The notes under the pieces were generated by a model that was given only the letters and a program-made list of their open reading frames with translations, did not search any database and was not told the origin of the DNA. This document shows positions 21,126 through 34,384 of a DNA stretch of 64,000 bases, piece after piece (the first letter of the stretch is position 1; each line of letters starts with the position of its first letter). The DNA is from Phoronis australis (Eukaryota; Phoronida; Phoronidae): the NCBI GenBank assembly GCA_002633005.1, contig NMRA01000738.1:9366-73365 (forward strand). The letters run 5' to 3'. Made by a program: the position numbers and the translations under genes.

Positions 21126-24100
21126 TTTAAGATTTTAACAAGCAAGCTTACCTGTAAGTGAGATTCAGCTCCACTCCGTGGCTACAACTGCAAAATTTTC
21201 GGGCTCGATGTCGTGGTGGACTTCTTTCGCTGATAATATGGATTCAAATTATTAAAATATGGGAATATACGACACGTGACATGATGTCATGGTAAAGTTT
21301 CTCCAGGCTAAAACAATCACTATTTCGGAGCACAGTGACTTCCCGTTTTCTACAATTGTACACAGGAAGGAAACTTTACTTTATCATTAGAGTTGACATT
21401 GCGCATGTGTCATCAACGACAACAAGGTGAGATTTGTGAGTACTTTTTTAGTCTTTAGAAATGGAAATCGGCTGTTTATTTGAGGAAACATTACCGTATG
21501 TATTTCGTGTTGTTGAAGGGAGCCTTTTTTACGTAATATTGGAAAACGTGTTTTGCATACCGCTGATTAAATTATATGTCAATACACTTTGTAAAAGTTT
21601 CTAATCCCGTTAATTAAATTACCTGTAACACAAAGCGGACAGAATTTCAATTTATTTAGATAATGATGATTTCAACCGGATGCGACCAAAAAACTCCGTC
21701 GGCATCCCCTTTTTGAGCGTTTTCAATCGAAAACCGTTGTTGAGCACCACCCTCCTGTATCCGACAACGATTTCAGACATTTGACAACTGAGTTCAGAGA
21801 TTTAGCTACTTTTTTCAAATTCTCGATCCAGTCTATGCACATGTAAGAGAAACTGTCAACAGCACAGGTGATGTGCTGAGAAAATCCAGGCACCTGCGTG
21901 CAAAATCCAATACAATCTGAGATTTATACACCTGGAATTGTCTAATTAGGACGTGTTAACATGCACTATTGATTTGAATGCCTGTGTATCATCATCCACG
22001 ATCACGCGAGCGTGAATAATTTATCAGCTACACGCTATGTTGATTGCCTTGTGCTGACTTTTGATGGATTGTATTTATATCACCGAACCCTCTTGGCAAG
22101 TTTATGACTAAAGTCAGATTCTGACGCAAGAGTCAATATTTTTTTGGAATTAAACAAAATGAGATTGTCCAATTAATGAGATATACATAAATAAATGAAT
22201 AGGAACGCGCGTAATCAGTCAACAAATATGGGAACTCGACCACATCAATCCTTCTTTAACGCTCATAAAATTAACTGTGTTCATACTGATTGATCAAGAC
22301 GTCTTTTAATATACCGTTGTTTTGCAAGCCGGAAACGTCATTCATATTCCATAGCTTTGTCAAATTCAACTAAAGTATGTCTTTTTCCCAATTTACTCAC
22401 ATAGACTTCGGGGAGCGGGTGGACATTCAATGTGACCTCTTTAAGCGCACCTGTACATTTGATAGTTATTAGTGTCGTATTTTTTTTATTTTTTCGTGAA
22501 AAAATACGTGTTGATATAAAAAGAGTTGCGGTGTGTCGGAATGGAAATGCAGCTAGGGAGAAAGCCTGACTATCCTTTTACTGTAGTCTACTGTAAACGG
22601 CGATCTTCCAGCGTACGGCCGAGTAGTTACGAACAATTCAACGTGCAACCGCTGGAAATAGTGATTACCGTAACCTGTCGCGCTCAGTCTGACTGGTCCC
22701 TAGTGATTGAGCACGTGAAATGTCCTGTTGTTCACGTTTCATTGTCTCGTCGTCCAGGTAGACTCTCTGACTGCAAACTTTCTTTCGCTAATTAAGCTAT
22801 TGTGTTTTTAAAACAATTTCTCCTTTGATGTTAAAAACATTTTTCCAGAATCCATTTCCGGTCATTTCCTTATAAATAGTGACGGTCTGCCAGGCGGTCT
22901 GTTCGCCGTCTGCTTGAGAGATCCAGACAATATTTTCTAGCTGCTAAAGTACTCGTTTAAGCGATACTGGTGTCTCTATTTTTCCACAATCTTCTCTTTC
23001 CATTATCTTTCAAACAATTCCTGAAGAAAACGCCGTCTCACGACGTCTACTGCAGGTTTATTCACTTTCACCTGTGAGGGAATTTCCATAAGAAATCACA
23101 AAACGCACGATTTTTGAAATGCGTGTAAAACAAATCTTCATATCTCCATCCCACATATGATAAATGCAAAAATGATTTCACAGTCATTCGACAAATAGCT
23201 GACTGACAAGATGGATATTACAATTTTAACGGAAGATTATCACGTGTAATCGCATTCCGAATCTGAGGTAGACAGCATAGCATGGTGCTAGCCAACGAAA
23301 CAAGCGATTTTCCAAAAAGAATCCCAATTGCATTTTAAAATGTATTTTAATGCTACGATGCCTTTATGACTAATTCTCATCATTTAGGACTTCCATCAGT
23401 TGCCTCTTAATCGGACTGGGTGCTTCTTGAACTCGACATTGTTTTGTTTACATCAAAGGTAAAATTACACATTTTCCATATAAGGTAAATGTATTACGTC
23501 TATGTCGTCTCCTACCAAATAAGGAAACGTGCTTTGCTTTGTAGGAGAAAAACGACCAAGTGACCACAAGATACCAGATAGCTTTTTTTGACGTTTGAAA
23601 CTAAAAGAAAAATGGTTTGATTTTAACAGAAATTCAAAATCGTTACGAAAGAAATGTAAAAAAGTAGCTGATGAATAGGTTGAATTCTCGTTTCAGTGGT
23701 AGAGAACGACATCGAATAATGCGCTTTAGTACGTTTTTCGCGTTCCAAGTCTCTTTAACTTCAATGTTTTACGCAGACGTCTGTGTTGAAGCCTGTGCGT
23801 ATGCAGCCGGCGACATCTAGCGCAAAAAAGTACATCCGTGTCCCGAAGGACGAGAGAGTACAACGTAATTGTTTGCAAGGAATCAGACGTATTGCTATGT
23901 TCATGACCCTTATTAATTACAATACTGCGCAAGTAAATAACGAACATTAAAACTGTCTTTCTCAGTTTGTTATCATCGATAATGACAGCAACCATTGTGT
24001 TGTGTCGTGACCAATTAACGGTGATTAACTTCATGCTGTGTAGCCTTGTTAGACCCTTAGGCAAAATGGAGTTACTCGCTCAATTTACGTTACCATGGTA

Positions 24101-24979
24101 ACATCCCATTAAAAGATGGTGGAAATTTCTGATTATGTTTTCAGGCAACGACTGTCTCTGACTCATTGTAGGCCTATCAAACTGAAGATACGCGTCACGG
24201 TTGCTTCTTGAGTCTTCTTGCAACGTGTACAGTGAGTTTAATTTTTAATTAAGTGTCATTGTTTGTTTTGTTCTGACAACAGATGGAGAAAGTGTATCTG
24301 AAGATGGTAGCATGACGCCGCTATATTTCCAGTTGTTAATATCAGTATTAAAAAATCCACGTCTAAGGCAGATTTCGATCTTGTCCTCCATGCTGCGTTC
24401 ATTAGACAATCGGGTTTTCGTTGAAATGACAGTTTTTGCCAACACCTTTATAATTGATTACAGTAACATTGGCGAGAGTCCAAATTCGTGGTTCACGCGT
24501 GGATCTAGGATGTAGCGAGGGAGTCCGACCAAAGCTGTCATGTGACAAGTCCGCGTGGTTGCCCTAGAAAAGGCTCATTTTTGAGAGGTGCTTCTTTCAC
24601 TGCATAGGTCCCGTCAAACTATAACGAACTTAAGAAACGAATGCAAGCGAATTCCAAACTGACCATATGCTCGAAATTCGCGACGGTTTAGGGAACTGCC
24701 ATAACGAACAATATCGATTTCAATGCAACAGACCAACCAACCGTATTCCAGCGCAGCAACAAAATCCGTTACGCGTGCATACATAATCGTCATAGTGCGC
24801 ACAAATGCAGTAGGTGTGTGGGCCGTTGTGAGGGATACCGACTCGAAGGAGTTATTATTAAACGATTTATAGAAAACAAAGTTCATAATGATTGTGTTTT
24901 GAGGCAAACCGTACGCCTATGTTGAAACGTGCGTAGACTATTTCGAGTGGAGGTAAATCAAAACCGGAAAATTTGGGAC

Positions 24980-25059
24980 TATAGACTGATATATACATAC
25001 ATATACATGTACATGTACATGTACATGTACATGTATATGTATATGTATATATAGTCTAT
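24980..25059. repeat. CATGTA microsatellite forming an 80-bp near-perfect palindrome
   Basis: A central run of CATGTA units is bounded by TATATAC/GTATATA steps and by ATAGACT at the left and AGTCTAT at the right. The arms are about 39 bp each with very few mismatches, so the segment can extrude as a cruciform. The symmetry includes unique flanking bases and not just the repeat. Confidence 0.85.
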
Positions 25060-28000
25060 TTTGCTAGAAATGACAAAACAATGATAGCTAAGTAGTGTGT
25101 TGGTGTGTTAACTGTATTTTCAAATAAAATCGGTTTTTATTGAGATTGTATGTGAAGCATATCCACTGATTTTCGGCACTTGGAATCACGGGCACGTGCG
25201 CACTGACTTATAAAGCACGTGGCCAAGCTGTTTCTGCGATATATGATCGAAAAACGCCATGAGTGACGTGCGGTGTTAGACGCATAAGGAGACAAGACGC
25301 GTGTCATCTACAGCCGTAATTTGGCACATAATTAAGACCTAATTATCGAAATGTCAACAAACTCTCAGAAATAGCTGGTATCCAACGACACGCGTCTAAA
25401 CGCCAGCAAACCCACCAAATGTCCCCAAACCTCATTTTATAACAATTAAACCGTTAGAGATTCGTGTTACAATACCTTGAGCACATTGCACCACAGTTGA
25501 AAAAAAAATCATTTTGCCTTTTAAAAGCCATTTCCCGACTCTTTCATTGCATATACATCGTTTGTCAATGGCGACAAACAAGCGGCCTAGGTACTTATTT
25601 CTATGCTAGTGTAGGTTTAACTTTTTCATAATTATACAACTTCTTACGTACTTGAAATATTGACATAGTATAGTGCGTATCACGTTTCGTTGGCGCATGG
25701 TGGCGATCGCATCTTAAAACACAAGATGTCGATTCAAATTTCCAAATCTGAAGATGCAAAAACTTTCTATCCTGGGCACAGGGTATTATATGTGGACTCA
25801 AGTAAGAATCAAACACGAAATGCCAGCAAGCATGCTGCATGTGGGGTCGAGACAGTTTGGGGACAGAGATTAAACTCTCGGCCAGGGGACGCTTGTGTCT
25901 TTCCTGTGTGATACGCACTTCGGGCTGCGTTCTGGTGCAGCAAGAAACTTGCAAAAACACCTAGTGTTGTTACGGGCTCCTGTTGTAGTGTTTAGTAATA
26001 TTAAAGACTTGCCTGGTTTCCCGTTTTCTCGAGTTTCTCGTTTCTGTGAAACGAAACCCATAACCGAATATTGCTTTGCCCCTGTTGCGCACGGGTCTAA
26101 ATTCCGCAGTGATTTGTGTTGACTTTGTTACGTAAAAATTGAAAAGGACTCGTCTAACCGCCGTATACTTTGAAATGCATTTTTGAGAACGTAAACTCGC
26201 GTAATTGTCTGCTTCCCTATTGGCAGGACGGAATTTGCCGAGCTCTGAAGGCTTCAAAGATTAGTCGAAGTGAACATAGGATCAAGGTATTTCTAAGGAA
26301 AGAAGTGTATGTGCTGTTAAAAAGATACTAAACCTGGTTTTGGCCAAATAACGCCTTTTCTCATCTCGCTTTCTAATATAAAAATAACAATATTCCCTAA
26401 CGTGTGCGTTTTGGGACCGTAAAACGATATTGTGCTTTTAAAGACATTTCTAGCCTTTTTTATTTTACGATTCATTTCAATGTAATTATTGGTTTTAGTC
26501 AAACGTTGCATCAGCTCAAACTGAATACCGTTTAAGACTAGCAATCCTGCGTACTCTCTTGTTCCCTGCATTTCTGCTAGGGGGTATAGAACACGCATTC
26601 AGTAGCACGCGTTTTGCCACTGGTTGATGTAACCTCGGCAGTCACTGGCAACAAATAAAAAACGGCGTACTGCGAACGATTTTTAGCCTTGTCATGCAAG
26701 AGGCGTGACAGCAAATAATTACGTCGTTTCTGCAGTAACGTTTAATAGCCGCATGCTTGAATGACACATGTACATTGCACACACATCTGGCCGATTTAAC
26801 TGGTATGTTATTCATACAGTGTGAATACAACAGGACAGCAACGTAAACAAACGTCCGCAACAGTAGAAAAATACACCCCAAAAAGGTACAACCACAACTT
26901 TCCGATTGAGATTTCTTGAACATGAATTAAGCATCGATTTGTCTGCACAATAGACCACAAACTATTTCCACATTACACTTCCTCCATCAGTCATATGCCA
27001 GTTTGTTTACGTAGAGCGCCAACTGTTGAGAATTCGACTAGCCAATCAAGAACGCCGGTGTAAAAAAATACCCGATGAAAATTAAATGTTACCTGCGTGT
27101 TCTCTACTCCCTAGCGGACAGGCAGGGAACCAGCGAGTCCTGCGTAGAGTTCAATAACACCACTACCTCACAAAATAGCAAGCCTACAAGAGATTACACG
27201 AGAGATTTTGAATGAGAGCACGTGATTTTGACTAGATTTTTCTCGACGCGAGACAGCTACTGAACTGTACCCTGGATTGCGTGCTCCTTGATTTGTTGTT
27301 TATACTATGTGCATCTTCATTGCAGTCCGTAAAAAGTTTAATGCAATCAGACTTCTTCTGATATGGAGCGTCGTCAGGTTGAACTGACATAATTCCCACT
27401 TCATGCGCGGTGCGCTCAGTGTGTTATACACACACCTTCTCAGTTTGTAGATTTGCCTGAAGATGTCTGTAGTGACTTTACTTTTCAGTTTGACGGAAGA
27501 TAGCGGCGAGACAGTTATCACTAGCTTATTTTCAGGTCCCAGCTTTCAGCGGAAGTAGGTAGCGAGAATGATTAAGACACGAGGAATGAATTTAGACATT
27601 ATTTTTTACACTGCTCTTGTGTTAAATGTATGTTGTTCCGGAATTTAGAAATTATTCTTGTCGACGTGTTTCTGCAGATTCAGTGCGCCGGGACGATTAA
27701 TCAGAAGTTGTTCGCCTAGTCGTGAAAGTCGTATCTCAGTACAATTCGTTTTTGTGAAGGTGGCCGTGTGAATGCGGACAGAAATCGATCTATTTTGCAG
27801 TTCTTAGTTTTCACAAAAACACAGTGTCGCGTTTGTAGTCACGAGTCGATGACCATCTTCTCTGTGATAAGGCCCGTGACATTCAAAACAACGTTTAAAG
27901 CATGTTTCAATCATTGAGTAATCACAAAATAGGTAGAAAATGGTCAGTTAAAAAGTCATTTGACCAAACTTTAGGCCTCGAACGCGATTAACAGACAAAA

Positions 28001-29998
28001 TCCCAATACTGAAAGTCGTTCTCTGCCATTGAAACAGAATCCAACCTGCTTGCTGGGTATTTTGAGGGTTTATTCATAAAGATTTTTAATTTCTGTTGAT
28101 ATCAAACCATTTTCTTTTAGTTTCAAATTTCAAAAAACGATCTGTCAACTGCTCACCACTTCGTCAATTTTTCTCCCACAAGGCAAACCACGTCTCCTTA
28201 ATTAGTATGGCAGGACCGAGATGTAGCACGTGTAACCTTTGACCTTAAGCAACTTCAAGCAACCGTGAGCGCATGCGCGCATTTATCATAAATAGGAGGG
28301 AGATTAGAATCTCTATGGTTACCACCGAGTGTTTTCCTTCGCAAGAATTTCAAAAGTCGTGAATTTTGTGATTTTTTCCCTAAATTTCCTCACAGGGGAA
28401 AGTGAATTATTATGCACTAGACGTTGCGAGATGGTACTTTAGTCAGGAATTATTCAAAAGATATTTTGTCGAGCTTTAGCGTCCCATGCCTCTTTAAAGG
28501 ACATCACAAATGTTGAAAATTACTTTAAATAACTGTTCATGAAATACTATAGTTGATATCAGTCGTGGGCTATCTGACCTGTATTCCGTAGAATCAAGAC
28601 ACCCGCGTAGCACTTGCGTACACTCTCGCATGGTCCCCGCGGTGAATAGCCTACTTGCTAAACAATGGCTTTTCACTCCCGTGTCTTTGCTTGGCCCTGC
28701 GTGATCACGGTTTTGGCGAGAGATGTTAGTTGTTTGATTCAAATGTATTTTGTATCTAATTAACTGTACAGGTTTTGCACGTCAGTGTGCCGTGAGCTAG
28801 AATTTGTGGAAGGGGCAGTTTGCACAACTACTCCCTCTGTGGTGCAGAGAAGTACAAGACATTTGTCTCATTTACATTCACAACAGGCATTGCTAGGTAG
28901 GATGAGGGACGAGACAAATAAGGAATTTCATCAAGTGCCTTCAGTTTTTTTTTTCATCAGGTGGTGAGACGGACCACAAGTCGGCCAACAAGTTAAGCCA
29001 AACAACTTGTAGCAATCGACAAGATTTCGATCCGAAACCCGTCAATTATAGTTCGGTAATGAACAGACCACATACGAATAAGAGAGTCAGAAGTATTGAG
29101 GCCTCGTTATTAAAAAATTACCGCTTGCCATTGCTTTTGTTTCCTAATATTTCAAAATAATCCATTTTTTCATTTGTAAATACTGCACAAGGTTATAGGT
29201 TGAGATAACTCTAAACGGATATCAGAATGATAACACACTATATTGATGACTTCACGAACTAAATGACTTCATGTGACCGTTGACTTCACATTTTCAATCC
29301 ATGATCAGGATTTGCTAATCACTTACTTCAAAATCTGTGTAAACTAACAAATTCCTCTGACCACAAAAATGACCCACCTTAACTTGATCGGACTGGTCAC
29401 TGTCATCTACAGAGTTACCGGGCACTTCCGTGTTGGGTTTTGGACTCATCGATAAATTCACAGTGCACTTAAATATAAAATAGTTAATTCTCCAGTTTTG
29501 AGTTGGTAGAGGTACACGTCACCTGTTAGAAGTTGTAACGCTAAATCGGATAGTGGGGTAGACAGATGATGACAAATGTTCCGTGTTTCCCAGCAGGTTA
29601 CCTCCGAAACACTACATGGGACAAGCAGTGATACCTGATATGTGTATGCAAACCGAAAACAGTTAATTGTCGCGTATGCGCCTATTTAAAACCATGTGCC
29701 TGATATTCAAAATAGTGCGTTATTTTAATGAATTTGTTCACTCAAAGCTTCCACTCATATGCGCATGTCGGAAACATTATCAATAAGTTGCATGTCTTGC
29801 ATGCGATACATTGCCTTTAGCTGCTAAGTGTTTGGCCTGTAGATTCATACGCCCAGTTCCGGATAAGCAGAGTTTCGCATAAAGGTGCCTGCACGATTGT
29901 ATGGTGAGTTCTACCGAGCAGAGAGGCAGTAAGGGATTTAGCTCTAAGCTTTACATTTTATGTATGTTCCTTTAAAGTTACCCATACGTTCAACTTTT
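25060..29998. other. No recognisable gene
   Basis: Several overlapping open frames of 60-119 codons occupy both strands at 25600-26600. Their mutual overlap in many frames suggests locally low stop density and not genes. I saw no domain, RNA gene or clear mobile element. A gene with short exons could still be hidden here. Confidence 0.45.
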
Positions 29999-30143
29999 CA
30001 TGGGCGGCGTAGCACTGAAATAAGTGGGGGCTATAGCCCTCCAGTCCCCAAAGGTGAGCCGCCTAGTATGTGACCATGGGCGGCGCAGCACTGAAATAAG
30101 TGGGAGCTATACTTCCCCATCCACCTATGGTGCGCCGCCCATG
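29999..30143. mobile_element. Two tandem ~70-bp miniature inverted-repeat units
   Basis: Unit 1 (29999-30074) and unit 2 (30075-30143) both begin CATGGGCGGCG, continue with AGCACTGAAATAAGTGGG and have an inverted copy of the end sequence. Unit 2 ends GCGCCGCCCATG; unit 1 ends with a degenerate version. The units are directly adjacent. Confidence 0.75.
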
Positions 30144-33100
30144 TTATTTGGATACCGTGGTACTCAGGGATACACGGCGTGCAGCTGTGACGTGACGCCC
30201 TTTCTTGGTAAATGTCTGATCACATTCAGTCAACGGTAGGTCCCATTTCTCATTCTTGTCTAAAATTAAAAGATTCAATCAGTGGACACGTTTTACTGAC
30301 CTCGCAGTTAACCACCGAAACTTATATGCAACCTGCGAGAGATCAGCTTCGAGTGAAACACAACCGCGTGAGTTCAAAGAAGCAACAGAATTTAATTCGC
30401 CGATAATTAGTTTACACCCTTGATTGTGTAATTGGTGGGTGTTAAGATCAACAACTGAGAAAACATCGCCACCAAATGAAGTACACACTTATGTGATACT
30501 ACCTGCTGGCGAAGTACATATCAGTCTCGACCGTAAGCGCTCAAGAGATGTATCCAAATTCACCAATAATTAATTCACATCAACGATTACGTCAGAATAG
30601 TGAGTTAACAGTTGAGTCACAACTGAGAAAACATTCGACTGTTGTTTGAGAAGACAACCACGACGATGCATGAAAACATCGTTCTGATTCGTGACCCAGC
30701 CACCGTGTCGTCACATTCTCATGACGTGAAACAGTTCGCCTATGATAATCACTGCTATTCAAGCAAGTCCTTTTTCATGCATACACGTACATTTTGGGGA
30801 ATTTTAAACAAAATATCTCAGCCATGTGACTGCATTCGAAAACAAAAAAGGTTACTTGTACTATTTATAGTATAAGCCTGAAAGTGAGGACAAAAAGGCG
30901 ACAAACGGCTGTGAATTCGAACACACTGTTTTAGGCGTCACAGTAAATGTCTTTATTAGACATTCAGTTTTGACGTGTATCAGCGTGTTCTGTGCACGAA
31001 TTTGGTGGGTGGCAGTGTCTTTGATTGATGTTGACGATGACGACGTCAATAGGACAGCGAGGATTTAAGATTACGTGTATCCTTTTTCTGAAAAATACGG
31101 ACTCTGCATGCAGCAAAATGTTTGAATGTTTCAAATGAATTTAATTTCATACAAACAGCTGTTTTTGTCACAAACACGCACGGTTTTGCAACCTGTCAAT
31201 CAAATCCAATCTTCCTCCAAAGTTTTTCCACAATGCAAAACTCTAATGTTTGTCGACCTATCCACACTGTCGAGTGAATCGGCTGTCTAAGGAAAATAGA
31301 AAAATCGTTACAACCACGGGGCGGTAGTTTGGAACATAAATCAAGAACAAACCGGTGAGTGTCCGACTGGTGACAAAATTACGTTTTCTAGTGATTTCTG
31401 TCGAGCACCACTCCGAACTTCGGAACACTATATCTCGAGAAAGAATCCACCGATTTTAGTCTTGTTGAAAGTTCAGGACATCACCGTGTCTTAACGTATA
31501 AAAGCAGTCCAAAATTTTTACTGGAGCTTTCGTTGTATTTTACATTTAGTTTAAAATCAAGAGTCGTGATATTCTGAAAGAAAACTATCATACATTGAAC
31601 ATATTTTACGATTAAGAAATATCGGGGCTAGTAACGAAAATCTCAAATATGGTTTTTATCAACGTATTAATATAAGTATGGCGAATACTGGTGAAAGGGA
31701 AGAGAACTTATCAGTATACCTTTCAAAAATAAAATTTTTGACAAAAACGCATTAGCATGTGACTATGAGAATTGATAAGTGTTATGAAACGCATGAATAA
31801 AATTTTCTTGACACTCACTTTCAGAAAATATATACTTTTGTGGGTTGACAGTCGCTGGTTGCTTAATAGAAATTTCAAGAAAAAGGCAACATTTTAATCA
31901 TTAAAAGCAAGTCCATTCTTAAAACTCTGAAGATCAATAAGTCGCTGTCCGATAAGAAAGCAAATCGGAATTTGATCTGCGGTCTGAAAAAACACTTGAG
32001 CGTCCAATCAGCCCTCTTATTGTACAACCGCAAAACAAATTACGGCAGGGAGGTGTATACATTCTTTTTAGGAACCAATATATTTGTCCCTGGATTCCTA
32101 TGAAGAAATTGGTAAGGCTCTGTTCGCCCATTGTGATGACATTTGATTGGCCAGATTGCGTGTTGATGATATGCTAATTATTTGTAAGATGGCTGACAAC
32201 ACAAAAGTGTCTGTCACGTGACCCAATTAAACATTCTGGTGTACAAAGCGAACTGAGTAGACAAGAAACGCAATTTCTTTCATTCTGTGACGTTTTGAGA
32301 CGTCGAACATTTTTCTCCAAATTGCTTCAATATAAAACTGTACGTCACTGACAAATTGACGGCATGGTGGTCGTGAGAATTCATGATAAAAGCATGAAAT
32401 TTAGTTTGAGACTGAGTCATGTCTGAGTTTGGAGATCAGGGTCCGAAATCGTTACATACGACTCCGGCATCATTTGACTCGAAATTTAACCAGTCTCGCT
32501 TCATGATTCGAGTAGTAATTTGTACCTTGACTAGATGCATGTTCGAGCAGTGTCTGATCTCTGAGCACAGACTCCATTCAAACTTAGATTTGAAATTCAT
32601 ATAATGCGTCTACTAAGTCCGCGTTCTGTTTCAGAACCAAACTATAGCATTGGTCTCATTTTTTTCTGGTGTCAGCTTTTTTCTTACTCTGGTGGGAAAT
32701 GATTTCTGATTTGTGCACATACAGTTCGTTATTCCTTCAGAACATCCAATCGGCAGCTCTGTCAAAGCCCTGAAATCACGTCTAATTTGACTATTTAAAC
32801 CAATTTTATAGCGGTGAGTGGTCAAAATTAAAATTGATTTTGTGGTGCAACACGGGTTTGTCCCATGCAAATCGACTAGAACAAATTTAAATTTGTAAGT
32901 TTACTGAAAGAGTGATGAGCAACTGGTTCGAGTCGTATTTCATTCAAGTACAAAAATTAGATAATCATCCCAGACAACGAACCAAGATCATTTGCGATCT
33001 CGTAATAAGTTTACTTTTGAACGCGGTATTGCAGTAGTCATGCGGTCAGTGTTTTTTCGTAACATCATTTACTATTGACTGTTTAGGTTTCTCATGAGGT

Positions 33101-33640
33101 TTTAATCCAGGTGTAATATTTCGGTTTTAGATATCGGATTTGACTAATTCAGAAATTTAATTAAGTATTCGCTTGTTTTGTCGTTTTTTGTGTCTTTCAA
33201 CACCGATCGTAATCATTCCCAAACCCGTCTTTAATTGTAAACAACTTCTTTTCGTGTAATAAAGGGTTGGACGAAAGAACTGACGGTGCCACGTGGTGAT
33301 GTGCTGCGATTCAAGGAAATAGCTGCAAAAACGACCAAAAATGCAATAAACAATTTTTTTTTCCAACACAACTTTTACTTAGATTTTTTGTCGAATTAAA
33401 ATAGAGCTCATTTCTCCCGTTACTCGCGTCACTGCTTCAGACCAGAATACTCATGCTTGCTATCGACGTCAGGTTAGTTTCAGTCGCCGTAGCATGTTAG
33501 GCGTCATGGCTGTTACAGCTGTTGATTTTAAAGGAGAAGGCAACTTTTTTCGCGTCATTTTTAGTAGAAATACGGTTCGTTGGTTAACCCAGATATATGT
33601 TTCAGTTAAATACGGCTTCTCGTAATATTAGAAATTAGTC
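30144..33640. other. No recognisable gene
   Basis: Apart from the dispersed repeat copy at 31413-31858 I see no supported feature. Open frames are at most 79 codons and carry no recognisable motif. Confidence 0.5.
31413..31858. repeat. Dispersed repeat, copy 2 of a two-copy family
   Basis: This begins CGAACTTCGGAACACTATAT, continues with a CACCGATTTT..TTGTTGAAAG segment that parallels GATGGATTTTGATGAAACTT of copy 1, and ends with CAGAAAATATATACTTTTGT then GGGTTGACAG. The conserved ends and variable middle suggest an old nonautonomous element. No matching inverted termini were found. Confidence 0.6.
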
Positions 33641-33650
33641 GTGCCCTACC

Positions 33651-33693
33651 CCGGAAGTGACGTTTAAGGGGTTAAGAACTTCCCGCCATTTTG
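33651..33693 (+). promoter_or_regulatory. Promoter-like cluster: ETS/CRE-like site and YY1-like site
   Basis: CCGGAAGTGACGT (33651-33663) combines an ETS core with a CRE half-site. CCCGCCATTTTG (33682-33693) contains the reverse of the YY1 consensus AANATGGCGG. This pairing close to a start site is typical of TATA-less housekeeping promoters in animals. It lies about 200 bp upstream of the candidate start codon at 33867. Confidence 0.45.
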
Positions 33694-33866
33694 TTTCTGA
33701 GTTCAAGTTTACTGTGAGGATCTGTTTCACTGTTGTTTTCGTTCTAGTTTCCAAAAGTTGTTGTCACCACTTCCCATCGACGCGTATTCTACGACAAGCT
33801 AGGTTGTTGGAGAACTCAATTACGTTGGATTTAGGAATCTTTTAGTTTTTAGTAGCCTCAAATTGG

Positions 33867-33901
33867 ATGGAGTCGGCGACCCATATCACAGACACACTGA
33901 C
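33867..33901 (+). CDS. Candidate first coding exon of an unidentified plus-strand gene
   Basis: An ATG at 33867 opens MESATHITDTL and runs into a good donor, AC|GTGAGT, at 33901 (phase 2). The promoter-like cluster 200 bp upstream supports it. No partner exon with matching phase could be found: the nearest possible acceptor at 33958 leads to a stop. Following exons may lie in the assembly gap or further right. I do not recognise the protein. Confidence 0.25.
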
Positions 33902-34384
33902 GTGAGTGACAAAGACATTGTTCATAGGAGTGGTGACAAGGATTTTTTTCACGAATAGTCAGTGGGGGGATATATGTTTGAACCCCGATATACTGAGGCA
34001 GAATGCGCACAGACAGCTATGAGAGAGATGAGGCAGAGACTGGGGAAAGGCGTGGTGCAACGTCTTGGTGCAAAATGCACGGTATGCACTCAATTGAATG
34101 CCATTGCTTTTCCCACTGGATGGTTACCTGAGCACCCAAACCGCTTACATCCCGCCGTGTGACTCCTTCGCCAAACACCTGGCACTTTTTAAATAGCTCC
34201 AATATTTTAGTCCAGTCCACAATAAACGTTTTAAAGTTTGTCTCACCGCCTGTTCATTGTATGACTATCTGTTCCTCCTCACTGTGTGTTGAACTAGGCC
34301 TGTATTCACACCATTACACAGCGTCGCTGCAGGACTGCTTACAGGCTCTGGGCTGGGGACAACACTGGCACAGGGAGAATCACT

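Larger units (their letters stand above)
17051..24979. other. No recognisable gene; scattered repeats only
   Basis: I found no domain-bearing exon here on either strand. Small features listed separately are the perfect hairpin at 18782-18815 and a member of the four-copy repeat family near 21012-21125. A possible weak exon at about 19250-19365 on the minus strand ends at CAGGAC|GTAAGT, but it has no recognisable protein. Open frames of 100-112 codons (18460-18780 plus, 23726-24064 minus) match nothing I know. Confidence 0.5.

Noticed and set aside
25601-26257. Multiple overlapping frames of 63-119 codons on both strands
   Set aside because: Overlap in most frames without any domain or splice pattern suggests a locally stop-poor region.
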